Assembly: GCF_023072615.1 (NCBI RefSeq)
Contig: NZ_JAKNRW010000008.1
Location: forward strand, 62,001 to 126,000
DNA: 64,000 nt
Direction of reading: 5' to 3'
DNA from: Pseudomonas violetae
GTDB taxonomy: Bacteria; Pseudomonadota; Gammaproteobacteria; Pseudomonadales; Pseudomonadaceae
Positions 40,858 through 52,219 of the stretch are shown here, in pieces. The notes under the pieces are model-generated. The model made no database searches, had not been told where the DNA came from, and saw nothing but the letters and a program-made list of their open reading frames with translations. Position numbers and translations under genes: made by a program. Every line of letters starts with the position of its first letter. Position 1 is the stretch's first letter.

Positions 40858-41136
40858 ATGACCAAACAACGGCGCTCCTTTACTCCTGAATTCAAGCGCG
40901 AGGCTGCCGGCCTCGTGCTCAAACAAAACTACAGCTACATCGAAGCCAGCCGTTCACTCGGCATTGGTGAGTCGGCATTGCGCCGCTGGGTCGACCAGAT
41001 TCAGAAAGAACATAAAGGTGTTACCCCGCAGAGCAAGGCGCTGACGCCGGAACAGCAAAAAATTCAGGAGCTGGAGTCCCGGATCGCTCGGCTTGAGCAA
41101 GAAAAATCCATATTAAAAAGGCTACCGCGCTCTTGA
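40858..41136 (+). pseudogene. IS3 transposase OrfA, frameshifted
   Basis: MTKQRRSFTPEFKREAAGLV then LKQNYSYIEASRSLGIGESA and LRRWVDQIQKE is the IS3 OrfA HTH, followed by the leucine zipper ELESRIARLEQEKSILK. The family continues KKATALLM...; here one A is missing from the A-run near 41116, giving RLPRS and an early stop. This is not the programmed frameshift, because the reading needed for the normal OrfA end is itself lost. Confidence 0.85.
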
Positions 41137-42013
<877 letters not shown>

Positions 42014-42021
42014 CCACTACA

Positions 42022-42267
42022 AAGTACCAACCCTTGCGGGATAAAAATATTGCGCTGACTTACGAAAAGTTGTTCACCCAGGAGAAATTATCCTCTTTAG
42101 CAACTGAATTTCAATCTTCCAAGTACGTGCCGAAAGTCATGGCGAAACAAGCCGAAATTGGCCAGGAGATGGAATCATCTTCCCAACCGATCCTGAAAAA
42201 CCTGGTCACCGATGCCCTCAATGCGACGCTTTCCAGCTACAGGTCGGAATTGTCCGGGAATGATTGA
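42022..42267 (+). pseudogene. C-terminal fragment of a DUF2059-like protein, cut by the IS
   Basis: Directly after the right IS end the plus strand reads ALTYEKLFTQEKLSSLATEF then QSSKYVPKVMAKQAEIGQEM and LVTDALNATLSSYRSE, ending at a TGA at 42265. The helical pattern (...FT-x-E-x-L-x-x-L-x-x-F...) resembles the end of DUF2059 proteins. Its only start would be a TTG inside the IS terminus, and the left flank of the IS does not carry the missing 5' part. The family assignment is tentative. Confidence 0.45.
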
Positions 42268-42456
42268 AACTACAAACTTGGCTTCCAACATTGAGCATCT
42301 GAACCACCCTTCCAGACAGTGCAACGCAACCTTCGCCACTGCTACTAATACCGCCAATTAATCGCATCACTCCGCCAATGAGTCGGGGCCACCTTGACGA
42401 CCGCAGGATCTACGCTTTAATGCGCGTGCTGAATCCACTCAAGGAAGATAAAAACA

Positions 42457-43506
42457 ATGAAAAGCGCTATCGGCACCCTGCTACTCATCTGCCTGGCCAC
42501 CACCGCGGTCGCTGACACCACCCCTATCGGCTTCCAGACCTCCACGCTCGCCGACCCGCAAAAAGATCGCCCCCTGGAAATGGTCGTCTGGTATCCCGGT
42601 ACCACCACGGCCACACCACAATTGATCGCTGACAATCCGGCATTTGTCGGTGTCCTTGCCGTACGCAACGCACCCGCGGCGGCCGGTGAGCATCCTCTGG
42701 CAGTGATCTCCCACGGTTACCGCGGTAACTGGAGCAACCAGGCGTGGCTGGCCACGGCCCTTGCCCATAAGGGCTACATCGTCGCCTCTGTTAACCACCC
42801 TGGCACCACCACCCATGACCGTAGCCCCAAAGCCGCAGCACAGTTATGGCAGCGCCCGGCCGACCTGCGCCGGGTCATTGATGCGGTGCTGGCTCAGCCG
42901 CAGCAATTTGGCGCAGTCGCGAAGGGTCGAGTGGCCGTAGTGGGCCATTCACTCGGCGGCTGGACCGCGCTGGAAATCGCCGGGGCACGTTTTGATCCCG
43001 AACGCTTCGACCAGGAATGCGCAGTCCACACCCAGTTGGCCAGTTGCTCGGTGTACTACCAGATCAACCCCGCCAGCACCCCCGCCGCGAAAGCCCGGCT
43101 GGCTGGCGATTTGCGCGATAAACGTGTCACCTCGGTCGTCAGCCTGGACTTGGGCCAGTCACGCGGAATGACCGATGTCAGCCTGGCCACGCTGGCGGTG
43201 CCTACGCTGGTGATTGCCGCAGGCGTGCCATCTGCCGACCTTCCCGCTGAGCTGGAATCCGCAGATCTGGCCAGACGCCTGCCCCAGGCCTCCAGTCGTT
43301 ATGTCGAGATCAGCGATGCCAGCCACTTCAGCTTCCTGTCGTTGTGCAAACCGGGTGCGGTGGCGATGCTTGAAGAGGACGTGCCAGGCGACGGGATCAT
43401 CTGCCAGGATGGCGTAGGCGGACGCTCTCGCGAGGCGATCCAGCAGCAGGTCGTAGGGCTGATCGATGAGTTTCTGGCGCAGCCATTGATCACTAGCCAG
43501 CGTTGA
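42457..43506 (+). CDS. exported alpha/beta hydrolase (dienelactone-hydrolase/PAF-acetylhydrolase-like)
   Basis: 349 residues with a signal peptide (MKSAIGTLLLICLATTAVA). PLEMVVWYPG and PLAVISHGYRGNWSNQAWLA (oxyanion region), VAVVGHSLGGWTALEIAGA (nucleophile Ser in G-H-S-L-G-G), an acid around VPTLVIAAG, and the catalytic His in ISDASHFSFLSLC give a complete triad pattern. Mature Cys residues suggest periplasmic disulfides. Substrate unknown. AAGGAAG lies nine bases before the ATG. The 3' end overlaps the convergent GNAT gene by 14 bp. Confidence 0.86.
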   Translation: MKSAIGTLLLICLATTAVADTTPIGFQTSTLADPQKDRPLEMVVWYPGTTTATPQLIADNPAFVGVLAVRNAPAAAGEHPLAVISHGYRGNWSNQAWLATALAHKGYIVASVNHPGTTTHDRSPKAAAQLWQRPADLRRVIDAVLAQPQQFGAVAKGRVAVVGHSLGGWTALEIAGARFDPERFDQECAVHTQLASCSVYYQINPASTPAAKARLAGDLRDKRVTSVVSLDLGQSRGMTDVSLATLAVPTLVIAAGVPSADLPAELESADLARRLPQASSRYVEISDASHFSFLSLCKPGAVAMLEEDVPGDGIICQDGVGGRSREAIQQQVVGLIDEFLAQPLITSQR

Positions 43507-44044
43507 GCTGGAGGTGATAGCGAGTCAGCGGCAGTGGCTCGCCGTTTTCCTCGAAGGTGCGCTGACTGGCCGTCTCCGCCGTGAAACCGAGTTTGCGGTA
43601 GAAGCGGCTGGCGCGCTCGTTGCCGTCCAGCACCCAGGCACTGACTCGCTGAAAACCCTCAACGACCAGCACCTCGCGTGACACAGCCCACAGCGCCGGG
43701 CCGATGCCCAGGCCCCAAGCCTGTGGATCAAGGTAGATGGCCTTCAGTTCGCCATCGCTTGTGCGAGCATCCTCGTCACGGCTGGGCCCGAATGAGCTCC
43801 AGCCGACCAGGCTGCCGTCCAGCTCTGCCACCCGGATTGCCTGGTTATCATCCTCGATGGCCTTGGACAGAAAGGCCACGCGCCGATCTACGCTGGCGTC
43901 CAGTGCACTCAGGTATCCATCCGAAAGCAGCCCCCGATAGGTCGCCTGCCAGCTGCGGATGTGCAGCGTGGCGATCGCGCGAGCGTCAGCGGGGATGGGC
44001 TGACGGACGAGCAACCCGGGAAGGTCGCAGGAGGTTTTGTCCAT
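43493..44044 (-). CDS. GNAT family N-acetyltransferase
   Basis: 183 residues. VRQPIPADARAIATLHIRSW then QATYRGLLSDGYLSAL is a common GNAT N-terminus; motif A reads LKAIYLDPQAWGLGIGPALW (Q-x-x-G-x-G), and SAWVLDGNERASRFYRKLGF is motif B. Acceptor unknown. Its 3' end overlaps the hydrolase gene on the other strand. It diverges from the small DUF2986 gene at 44109. Confidence 0.88.
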   Translation of the reverse strand: MDKTSCDLPGLLVRQPIPADARAIATLHIRSWQATYRGLLSDGYLSALDASVDRRVAFLSKAIEDDNQAIRVAELDGSLVGWSSFGPSRDEDARTSDGELKAIYLDPQAWGLGIGPALWAVSREVLVVEGFQRVSAWVLDGNERASRFYRKLGFTAETASQRTFEENGEPLPLTRYHLQLNAG

Positions 44045-44108
44045 ATGTGGATCTGGCTCAATTTGTAAGCTGATATCATTGATGAACTTACAAGTTGGGC
44101 AGAAAAAA

Positions 44109-44267
44109 ATGAACCGTCAGAAAAAAATAAAGCAGTTGTTGAAGGCTCACGCGAAAAAGGCCAGTGCCAAATTGGCACCGGCCAAGGCGAAATACATCAG
44201 CAAGGCTGACCGATTGAAAATAGAAGCTGAGGCGGGTCAAGAGCCAAACACTGCTGCTGAAAGCTGA
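44109..44267 (+). CDS. DUF2986 small basic protein
   Basis: 52 residues, very rich in Lys and Ala: MNRQKKIKQLLKAHAKKASA then KLAPAKAKYISKADRLKIEA. This matches the short DUF2986 family, of unknown function; the composition suggests nucleic-acid or ribosome binding. The Shine-Dalgarno is weak (GGGCAG), and an upstream GTG/ATG extension to 44037 has no conserved residues. Confidence 0.75.
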   Translation: MNRQKKIKQLLKAHAKKASAKLAPAKAKYISKADRLKIEAEAGQEPNTAAES

Positions 44268-44292
44268 TAAGTGCAGACACACCTCCACATGC

Positions 44293-44556
44293 CTACCGCG
44301 CGCGCACAGTCCATGCCACAAGCCTGGCAACTATAGGCCTTACAACGAGTACGCACACAAACGCCGATGGCATCGCTAGCCGATAAGCATTCATCACATT
44401 TTCCAAGTAATGCTCATCCAGACCGAATTCGGCTATGGTGATCACCAGGCACATCAGGAATGCCATTATTATCGCCATGTAAAGAGCGAATACGTAAGGC
44501 GTAGCGCGGCTCGGCAAGCGCAGCCTGGAAGAATATGTCGTGGACTCGGCGGTCAT
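44293..44556 (-). CDS. DUF2798 membrane protein
   Basis: 87 residues with two membrane helices (YVFALYMAIIMAFLMCLVITI; YRLAMPSAFVCVLVVRPIVA) separated by a short loop. The A-x-x-x-x-x-M-S/A-F-x-M-S/C pattern and the R-P-I-V/A-x-x-(L/V)-V-x-x-(T/I)-V end match DUF2798. Function unknown. It diverges from the LysR gene at 44676. Confidence 0.83.
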   Translation of the reverse strand: MTAESTTYSSRLRLPSRATPYVFALYMAIIMAFLMCLVITIAEFGLDEHYLENVMNAYRLAMPSAFVCVLVVRPIVARLVAWTVRAR

Positions 44557-44675
44557 CAGTGGCTCTCGGATAATCAGTGAGAGGCAACGTTAACAATCCT
44601 CATAGTCAACCAGTACCCGCGCTGTCATTGAATCAATACTAAATATTATCAACGAATCGAGCAGACAGTCAGTTA

Positions 44676-45605
44676 ATGGATACTCTGGGTTTGATCAACA
44701 CCTACATCCGGGTGGTGGAAACCGGCAGCATTGCCGCCGCAGCCCGCGCCCAGGGCCAGAGTGCGGCGGCTGTCAGCCAGAGCCTCTCGCGGCTGGAGGC
44801 GCACCTGGGTGTACGCCTGCTGTCGCGGACTACCCGCAGCATGGTGCTCACTGAAAGCGGTGCGCGCTACTTCGAGAAAGTTCGGCACATTCCACGCGAT
44901 ATCGACCTCGCAGCGCAATCGGCCACCATGACCAGCGAGCCGCAAGGCGCACTGCGCGCGGCGACCACGACGGCATTCGGTCGTCATGTGCTCGCACCCT
45001 TGATGCCTGCGTTCAAGGCAGCCTACCCGCGCATCGGCATCGAGTTGATCAGTACTGACCGGCGCGTCGATCACCGACTGGAGGGCATCGATGTCAGCAT
45101 TCGGATCAAGGCGCAGTTGAGCGAAAGCCTGGTTGCCCGCCCAATTGCCTCGCGCCCTTTCATATTCTGCGCCTCCCCTGCCTATCTGCAGCGAGCCGGC
45201 GTACCCGCAACACCCGAGGACTTGCAGAAACATGCGTGCCTGGTGTTTCGCTATCCCACTGATGGACGTTACCTGCCCTGGAATTTCGTCCGGCACGGCC
45301 ACACCTTCGAGGTGAAAACCAATCCTGAGTTTGTCTGCGATGACATCGACATGCTCGCGCAAATTGCCGTGAATGGCGGCGGTATTGCTCGCCTCGCTGA
45401 CTTCGTGGCTCAGCCGCTGATCGAGCTTGGATTACTGGTGCCGTTGTTCGAACCGCATCATCCAGACGCTGCCACTGCGCAGCCTGAGCCTATGGATATC
45501 TACGCGTGCGTCACCGAGCGTTCCGCGCTGAATTCCAAGGTGCGCGCGCTCATCGATTTCCTGGAGCACGCGCTGCGAGCCGACCCGCCGCGCCACCTCG
45601 GGTAA
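44676..45605 (+). CDS. LysR family transcriptional regulator
   Basis: 309 residues. HTH: TYIRVVETGSIAAAARAQGQ then SAAAVSQSLSRLEAHLGVRLL; LSRTTRSMVLTESGARYFEK is the turn to the linker helix. The effector domain (GALRAATTTAFGRHVLAPLM; GIDVSIRIKAQLSESLVARP) is of the CrgA/DsdC-like subgroup that often controls a divergent gene. The only divergent neighbour is the small DUF2798 gene, which may be its target. The AT-rich upstream stretch (44580-44675) has room for a T-N11-A site. Confidence 0.9.
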   Translation: MDTLGLINTYIRVVETGSIAAAARAQGQSAAAVSQSLSRLEAHLGVRLLSRTTRSMVLTESGARYFEKVRHIPRDIDLAAQSATMTSEPQGALRAATTTAFGRHVLAPLMPAFKAAYPRIGIELISTDRRVDHRLEGIDVSIRIKAQLSESLVARPIASRPFIFCASPAYLQRAGVPATPEDLQKHACLVFRYPTDGRYLPWNFVRHGHTFEVKTNPEFVCDDIDMLAQIAVNGGGIARLADFVAQPLIELGLLVPLFEPHHPDAATAQPEPMDIYACVTERSALNSKVRALIDFLEHALRADPPRHLG

Positions 45606-45630
45606 GCCGCGCTTGAATTTCTGACTTGCT

Positions 45631-45671
45631 TAATACATATGGTTATCCGTATATTCAATTATCCACATATA
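45631..45671. promoter_or_regulatory. ars promoter/operator
   Basis: An AT-rich stretch ending 14 bp before arsR with two imperfect direct copies, ATATGGTTATCCGTATAT and ATTCAATTATCCACATATAT (shared element TTATCCxxATAT). It resembles the imperfect dyads bound by ArsR in pseudomonad ars promoters. Confidence 0.55.
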
Positions 45672-45684
45672 TGAAGCCCTTGCG

Positions 45685-46032
45685 ATGATCACGCCTCCTG
45701 AAGTCTTCAAGAGCCTGGCTGACGAGACCCGAGTTCGCGCCACCCTGCTGATTGCCGAGCAGGGAGAGTTGTGTGTCTGCGAACTGATGTGTGCGCTCGA
45801 CGATAGCCAACCGAAAATCAGCCGCCACCTCGCGCAACTGCGCAGCAACGGCCTCCTGCTGGATCGGCGTCAGGGCCAGTGGGTCTATTACCGTCTAAAC
45901 CCGGATCTGCCAGGTTGGGTTAATGAAATCCTGCGAGTGACGTCGAAGGCCAACGCCGACTGGCTCAAGGATAATTCCTCCCGTCTGCAGAACATGGATG
46001 GACGACCTGTGCGCGAAAGCGCCTGCTGCTAA
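45685..46032 (+). CDS. arsR: arsenic-responsive repressor ArsR
   Basis: 115 residues, winged helix. EVFKSLADETRVRATLLIAE opens the fold; ELCVCELMCALDD carries Cys30, Cys32 and Cys36, the As(III)-binding cluster of classical ArsR; QPKISRHLAQLRSNGLLLDR is the recognition helix and QGQWVYYRLN the wing. As(III) binding releases the operator. It is first gene of arsR-arsC-arsH; the usual second gene, the efflux pump, is missing. Confidence 0.94.
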   Translation: MITPPEVFKSLADETRVRATLLIAEQGELCVCELMCALDDSQPKISRHLAQLRSNGLLLDRRQGQWVYYRLNPDLPGWVNEILRVTSKANADWLKDNSSRLQNMDGRPVRESACC

Positions 46033-46086
46033 ATCCCGTTTAATCACCCTTCCTTCGATGTCCGCTCGACGCGGCAGGAGCACCCC

Positions 46087-46557
46087 ATGCGAGTCCTGTT
46101 CATGTGCACAGCCAACAGCTGCCGCAGCATCCTGTCCGAAGCCATGTTCAATCACCTTGCGCCGGCCGGATTCGAAGCAGTGAGCTCCGGGAGCTTCCCC
46201 AAGGGGCAGGTCTTGCCGCGCAGCCTGTCCACTTTGCAACAGGCCGCAATCTCGATTGACGGCTTGCACAGCAAGGGCAATGACGCCTTCGAGGGCAACC
46301 CGCCGGACATCGTCATCACCGTCTGCGACAAAGCCGCCAGCGAAACCTGTCCGGTGTACTTCGGCCCGGCGCTGAAAGCCCATTGGGGGCTGGTAGATCC
46401 ATCCGACGTTACCGGTGACAAAGCGCTGATCGACGCTGCCTTTCGCTCAACGTTGGCGCACATCAAGCAACGCTGCGAGGCCTTCCTCGAGCTGCCCTTC
46501 CACCGCCTCAGCCGCGATGAGCTCAAACACGAACTCGATCGTATCGGCACTCTCTAA
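46087..46557 (+). CDS. arsC: arsenate reductase ArsC (low-molecular-weight phosphatase type)
   Basis: 156 residues. The phosphate-type loop MCTANSCRS gives the C-x5-R signature (Cys7, Arg13); VITVCDKAASETCPVYFGP has the redox pair Cys80/Cys88 found in thioredoxin-linked arsenate reductases; HWGLVDPSDV holds the general-acid Asp. It reduces As(V) to As(III). CAGGAG precedes the ATG. It lies 54 bp after arsR and 12 bp before arsH. Its product As(III) would normally leave through ArsB or Acr3, not encoded here. Confidence 0.93.
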   Translation: MRVLFMCTANSCRSILSEAMFNHLAPAGFEAVSSGSFPKGQVLPRSLSTLQQAAISIDGLHSKGNDAFEGNPPDIVITVCDKAASETCPVYFGPALKAHWGLVDPSDVTGDKALIDAAFRSTLAHIKQRCEAFLELPFHRLSRDELKHELDRIGTL

Positions 46558-46569
46558 GGAGGACTAATC

Positions 46570-47268
46570 ATGTCGGAACACCTACCCAATCTCGATCCCA
46601 CTCTGTTCGATGGGCTGCAAACGTCGACTCCGGGCGAACACAAACCGCGCATCCTGTTGCTGTACGGATCGACCCGCGAACGCTCCTTCAGCCGTCTGCT
46701 GGTGGAAGAAGCGGCCCGCCTGCTCGAGCACTTCGGCGCTGATGTGCGGATCTTCAATCCATCCGGCTTGCCGCTGCCCGACGATGTTCCAGTCGAACAC
46801 CCCAAGGTGCAGGAACTGCGCGATCTGGTGGTGTGGTCAGAAGGTCAGGTCTGGTGCTCGCCGGAACGCCATGGCGCGATGTCGGCGGTATTCAAGGCGC
46901 AGATCGATTGGATCCCCCTGGAGCTCGGTGCGGTCCGCCCGACCCAAGGTAAGACGCTGGCGGTGATGCAGGTGTGTGGCGGCTCGCAGTCCTTCAATGT
47001 GGTCAACCAACTGCGCGTGCTGGGGCGCTGGATGCGCATGTTCACGATCCCCAATCAGTCGTCGGTGCCAAAGGCCTTCATGGAGTTCGACGAAGCAGGC
47101 CGGATGAAACCTTCGCCGTTTTACGACCGCGTCGTCGATGTGATGGAAGAACTGGTGAAATTCACCCTCCTGCTCCGCAACCACCAAGGCGTACTGGTAG
47201 ATCGGTATTCCGAACGCAAGGAAACTGCCGGGCAACTGATGGAGCGGGTTAATCAGCGTTCGATCTAA
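46570..47268 (+). CDS. arsH: NADPH-dependent FMN reductase ArsH (organoarsenical oxidase)
   Basis: 232 residues, flavodoxin-like. [20 protein letters not shown] is the FMN-phosphate loop (G-S-x-R-x-x-S-x-S-R); [20 protein letters not shown] and [20 protein letters not shown] are ArsH-specific, as is the N-terminal extension [11 protein letters not shown]. ArsH oxidises trivalent organoarsenicals and gives broad redox protection. AAGGAGG precedes the ATG by seven bases. Last gene of the ars operon. Confidence 0.94.
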   Translation: MSEHLPNLDPTLFDGLQTSTPGEHKPRILLLYGSTRERSFSRLLVEEAARLLEHFGADVRIFNPSGLPLPDDVPVEHPKVQELRDLVVWSEGQVWCSPERHGAMSAVFKAQIDWIPLELGAVRPTQGKTLAVMQVCGGSQSFNVVNQLRVLGRWMRMFTIPNQSSVPKAFMEFDEAGRMKPSPFYDRVVDVMEELVKFTLLLRNHQGVLVDRYSERKETAGQLMERVNQRSI

Positions 47269-47449
47269 GGTTGGCATTGCGACGGAGTGGATTGCTGGCG
47301 ACTGTTTTACTCGTTCGATCCTGAACTAATGATTCGCATGCGAACCAGATTTACCTTGGATAGGTGAGCGCCCTGAGGAAGTCGGTCAACCTAAATCGAG
47401 GTTCTTGTGGCGCGGTGAGCCACGCCTCCTCAAGGCATTCAAAAGGATT

Positions 47450-48019
47450 TTAAACTTCAAATAGTCGACGTACCTGCACGGAATCGGCGCTTCCGCTTTG
47501 TTCAAAAGGAAGGAAGTATCGTAGTTGCCATTGTTGTGTCCTGACGGCCTCTTTGGCGCCTGGTTTGGCCCAAGGTGGATAAACGCGGATAGCGCGCTTA
47601 CCGCCTTTACCGTTAATCGCCATGATGCCCTTTGATGCCAGTATCTTCTGGTCGAAAACAAACTGTCCACGATGAGTTGCATCGAACACACTTACCACAA
47701 CAAAGGCCACGCCATCATCGACATCAAAAGGTGCAATGATGCGGCCTGACGTCGGACGCTTCCATATTGTGACGAACTGTCCAATTTTCGTTGGCGTTGT
47801 TTTAGCCACACGGAAGACAATGGTGTGGCCGTCGAGGCCAAAGCGGGAGGCACCATACTCGGCGCTCTCAGCCTCGCGGAGAGCCAGATCCGTCAATTGC
47901 ATTCCCGCCGGCGTGTACACATCCCGGATAGCAGCGATCAGATCGTTCGGAATTTGGCCGAGGGCCGGGTCTGCCGCGCCTGCATATTTTGTATCTAGTT
48001 CAGTTAAATCGGATTTCAA
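47450..48019 (-). CDS. MepB family protein
   Basis: About 189 residues. FVTIWKRPTSGRIIAPFDVD and DDGVAFVVVSVFDATHRGQF then VFDQKILASKGIMAINGKGG, KRAIRVYPPWAKPGAKEAVR and TQQWQLRYFLPF are the conserved blocks of MepB, named from the staphylococcal mepRAB operon but of unknown function. I start at a TTG (48017-48019) with AGGAG nine bases upstream; this overlaps the stop of the upstream LysR remnant (TTGA). The TTG at 48026 would place the Shine-Dalgarno against the start codon. Confidence 0.8.
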   Translation of the reverse strand: MKSDLTELDTKYAGAADPALGQIPNDLIAAIRDVYTPAGMQLTDLALREAESAEYGASRFGLDGHTIVFRVAKTTPTKIGQFVTIWKRPTSGRIIAPFDVDDGVAFVVVSVFDATHRGQFVFDQKILASKGIMAINGKGGKRAIRVYPPWAKPGAKEAVRTQQWQLRYFLPFEQSGSADSVQVRRLFEV

Positions 48020-48968
48020 TGGGAACAACTCCTAAACGACTCATTGACCATACGACCCATTCCAGAACAAAGCCACCCCCCTAACAGAGCAGCAAAGGTC
48101 AACAGCCTCGGCCAAAGGCAGTTGCCCACTACTGACCTCACGCGCTGACACTCAAAGCCATGGCTGATCAATCTCACCAACACCTCCCCCGCCTCGCTCA
48201 ACTCCCCGGGGGCCAACATCAGCCGTAATTCATGCAAGGGCAACTCAGGGAATCCATCGGCAGCCGTCAGCACGCGCATGCCTTGACGCACTCGAGCCCG
48301 GTCGACGATACCAATGGCCAATCCGGCCTCGATGGCGGCTTCCAATGCGATCACCCCGGCGCTCATGATCACCGCTCGCCAGCGTCGACCTTGCTGGGTC
48401 AGCGCATCAACAGCCACGCTTCGATACGGGCAACCCTTGCCGTGCAATGCGAGGGGCACCGGTTTGGTGATGTCCTGTATGAAATCGTGGGCGGCAACCC
48501 AGACAGGTTGGGTGATGCCGAAGGTCTTCATGCAACGCGTCTGCGGCGCCGCAACATCAGCCGACGCCACTAACAGCGCCATATCCAACTGCCCACTCTG
48601 GAGGCGAGTGTTCAAGCGACCACTGGCACCAGTTTCGACCTCCAACTCTATGTACGGAAAATCCGCCGTCAGGTGCGGCAGCGTGCAAGCCAGTACAGCG
48701 CCCGCGTACTCCTCGGAAATGCCCAGCCTGACTCGACCACTGGCCACCGGCACGATAAAGCTGGCAAGCAGCCCGTCGTGGAGCCGCAACAGTTCGGCGC
48801 TTTGCAACGCAAAGCGACGGCCCAGTGGTGTCAGGCTCACTGTTTGATTATCGCGTTCCAACAAGCGCTCCCCGGCCACAGCTTCCAGGCGACGAACATG
48901 CAGGCTGACCGCAGATGGGCTTTTGTTCAAAAAGCTTGCAGCAGCCAGGAATTGTCCAAACCGCAAGA
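48016..48968 (-). pseudogene. LysR regulator lacking its N-terminal helix
   Basis: From 48968 the frame reads GQFLAAASFLNKSPSAVSLH then VRRLEAVAGERLLERDNQTV, i.e. the LysR HTH from its middle, then a full effector domain (GRVRLGISEEYAGAVLACTL; LNTRLQSGQLDMALLVAS). About 15-20 N-terminal residues and the start codon are gone, replaced by the reverse side of a truncated EamA gene. The open frame extends to 49122 through that foreign sequence. The C-terminus FAALLGGWLCSGMGRMVNES is unusual for LysR. DNA binding should be impaired. Confidence 0.75.
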
Positions 48969-49743
48969 TCGATGGCGCTTCATCCTGGCGACGGCGGCGG
49001 TGTTGCTGCCCTTCGCCTGGGCGGGCTTGCGGGAATTGCGCGGCCGTGATGTAGCCCATCAAGGACTGCTGGGGTTGTTCGCGATAGGTGGCTACATAGG
49101 CCCCATCGCCGGCTCCATTCAACTGGGCGTCGCGCCGGGCACTGCCTCACTCACCGCCAATCTACTGCCACTGACGATTGTGCTGCTGGCAGCTAGCGTG
49201 CCAGGGCAGCGCACGCGCGGATGGCAGTGGGCGGGCCTGGCGCTGTGCCTGACCGGTGTGCTGGTGGCCAGCGGTGCTAACGTGGATTGGGATGCCGCTG
49301 ACCTCTGGGCGTACTGCTTGCCTTTGCTGGCTGTCTTTTCCCTGGCTGCGGCCACGCTGTTCCAAAAGGCGTCGCCCGGCACATCCATGCCGGCCTCGAC
49401 CGCGCTGTTCATGCAGGTATGCGCAGTGATCCCGGTGTTTGCTGTGCTGGCCTGCCTCGAAGGGGAAGTATGGCCCCCGACTAGCGCAGGGTTTGCAGGT
49501 GGCGTGCTGTGGCTAGTGGCCTTCGCAACCTTGGGTGGCTATGGATTTTATTGGGTGTGCTTGCAACGTTTCAGCATTCAACGCATCAGCGGTGCGCTTT
49601 TTCTGACGCCCCCTGTGACCATTATCTGGACATGGCTGCAATTCGGCGATCCATTGACCCTAAGTGCAATAACGGGCGTCGGCTTGACCCTGCTGGGATT
49701 GCCATTGCTGGGGATGAGTCCGGTGGACGGGCTTGGTTCCAGC
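48955..49743 (+). pseudogene. EamA/DMT transporter lacking its N-terminus
   Basis: From about 48960 the plus strand reads RWRFILATAAVLLPFAWAGL then RELRGRDVAHQGLLGLFAIG, TASLTANLLPLTIVLLAAS, and the second repeat through ISGALFLTPPVTIIWTWLQF. That is eight of ten helices of a DMT permease; the first 50-60 residues are missing. There is no start codon of its own: the frame is open leftwards only through LysR antisense. The 3' end (LPLLGMSPVDG) is near the native end and joins a kinase relic. Confidence 0.76.
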
Positions 49744-49744
49744 A

Positions 49745-49887
49745 AGGCCGCCCGGCACAGCAGCTGCTCTTTATGAAGCAGGGAGCGCCGGTCTTACGGA
49801 TTGACGGATTGACTGGATGGCGGGATGAACAGTGCTAAACAGATGGCAGCGGATGTCATCCATACGTTGTCGCAAGTATCACAATAG
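49745..49887 (+). pseudogene. C-terminal relic of an AAA/P-loop kinase
   Basis: One frame reads AWFQQGRPAQQLLFMKQGAP then VLRIDGLTG; another continues MNSAKQMAADVIHTLSQVSQ to the TAG at 49885. The same order (QTAPVLRIDG...SPEKMAADVIRHA) ends the kinase fragment at 24502-24963, so this is the tail of a paralogue with one frameshift near 49820. It directly abuts the truncated EamA gene. Confidence 0.65.
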
Positions 49888-50068
49888 CTTAAAACCGGTA
49901 CGGCCGAGGCACGACTATTCACACGCTTTGTGATGCTATGACTGCCCTGCCCCGGCAACCAAACCTTCAAAGCTAACTACCACCAGCACCATACCTCAAC
50001 TTCGCAAAACCCTCTAAGCAACCGTTCAATGGCAGAATCCCCTTAACTTGATCGTTTTGGAGAACACT

Positions 50069-51934
<1,866 letters not shown>

Positions 51935-51984
51935 CGGGTGCTCAGCAGAGTGTATAAAAACGCTCACAGGCGTTATCGGTTGGA

Positions 51985-52209
51985 GCATCAACACTCGTTG
52001 GCTGTGCGTTCGCACGGTCAATGCTGCCTTTTGCATCGTTCGCGCCCTGGAACACGTCAGCGCTGTTTTTACAGGCTCTGAAGTGGGCCAAATCAGCGCC
52101 CCTCCTGCCGGGCAAAATGTAATGGTTTTTTGCCGCGTCATAAATGAAGGCATCGTTATTGGCACGCCCTCAGCCTTGGCTCCAGAGGTCATCGGCCTGG
52201 GTACCTAGG
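51985..52209 (+). other. possible coding relic after the ABC exporter
   Basis: The 51935-52219 interval has no complete gene. One plus frame ending in the TAG at 52207 reads TVNAAFCIVRALEHVSAVFT then GSEVGQISAPPAGQNVMVFC with natural codon composition. It vaguely resembles the N-terminal FAD-binding part of siderophore-interacting reductases (VFTG-x-x-L), but there is no start codon and the similarity is weak. Confidence 0.25.
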
Positions 52210-52219
52210 AACAGTTGCA

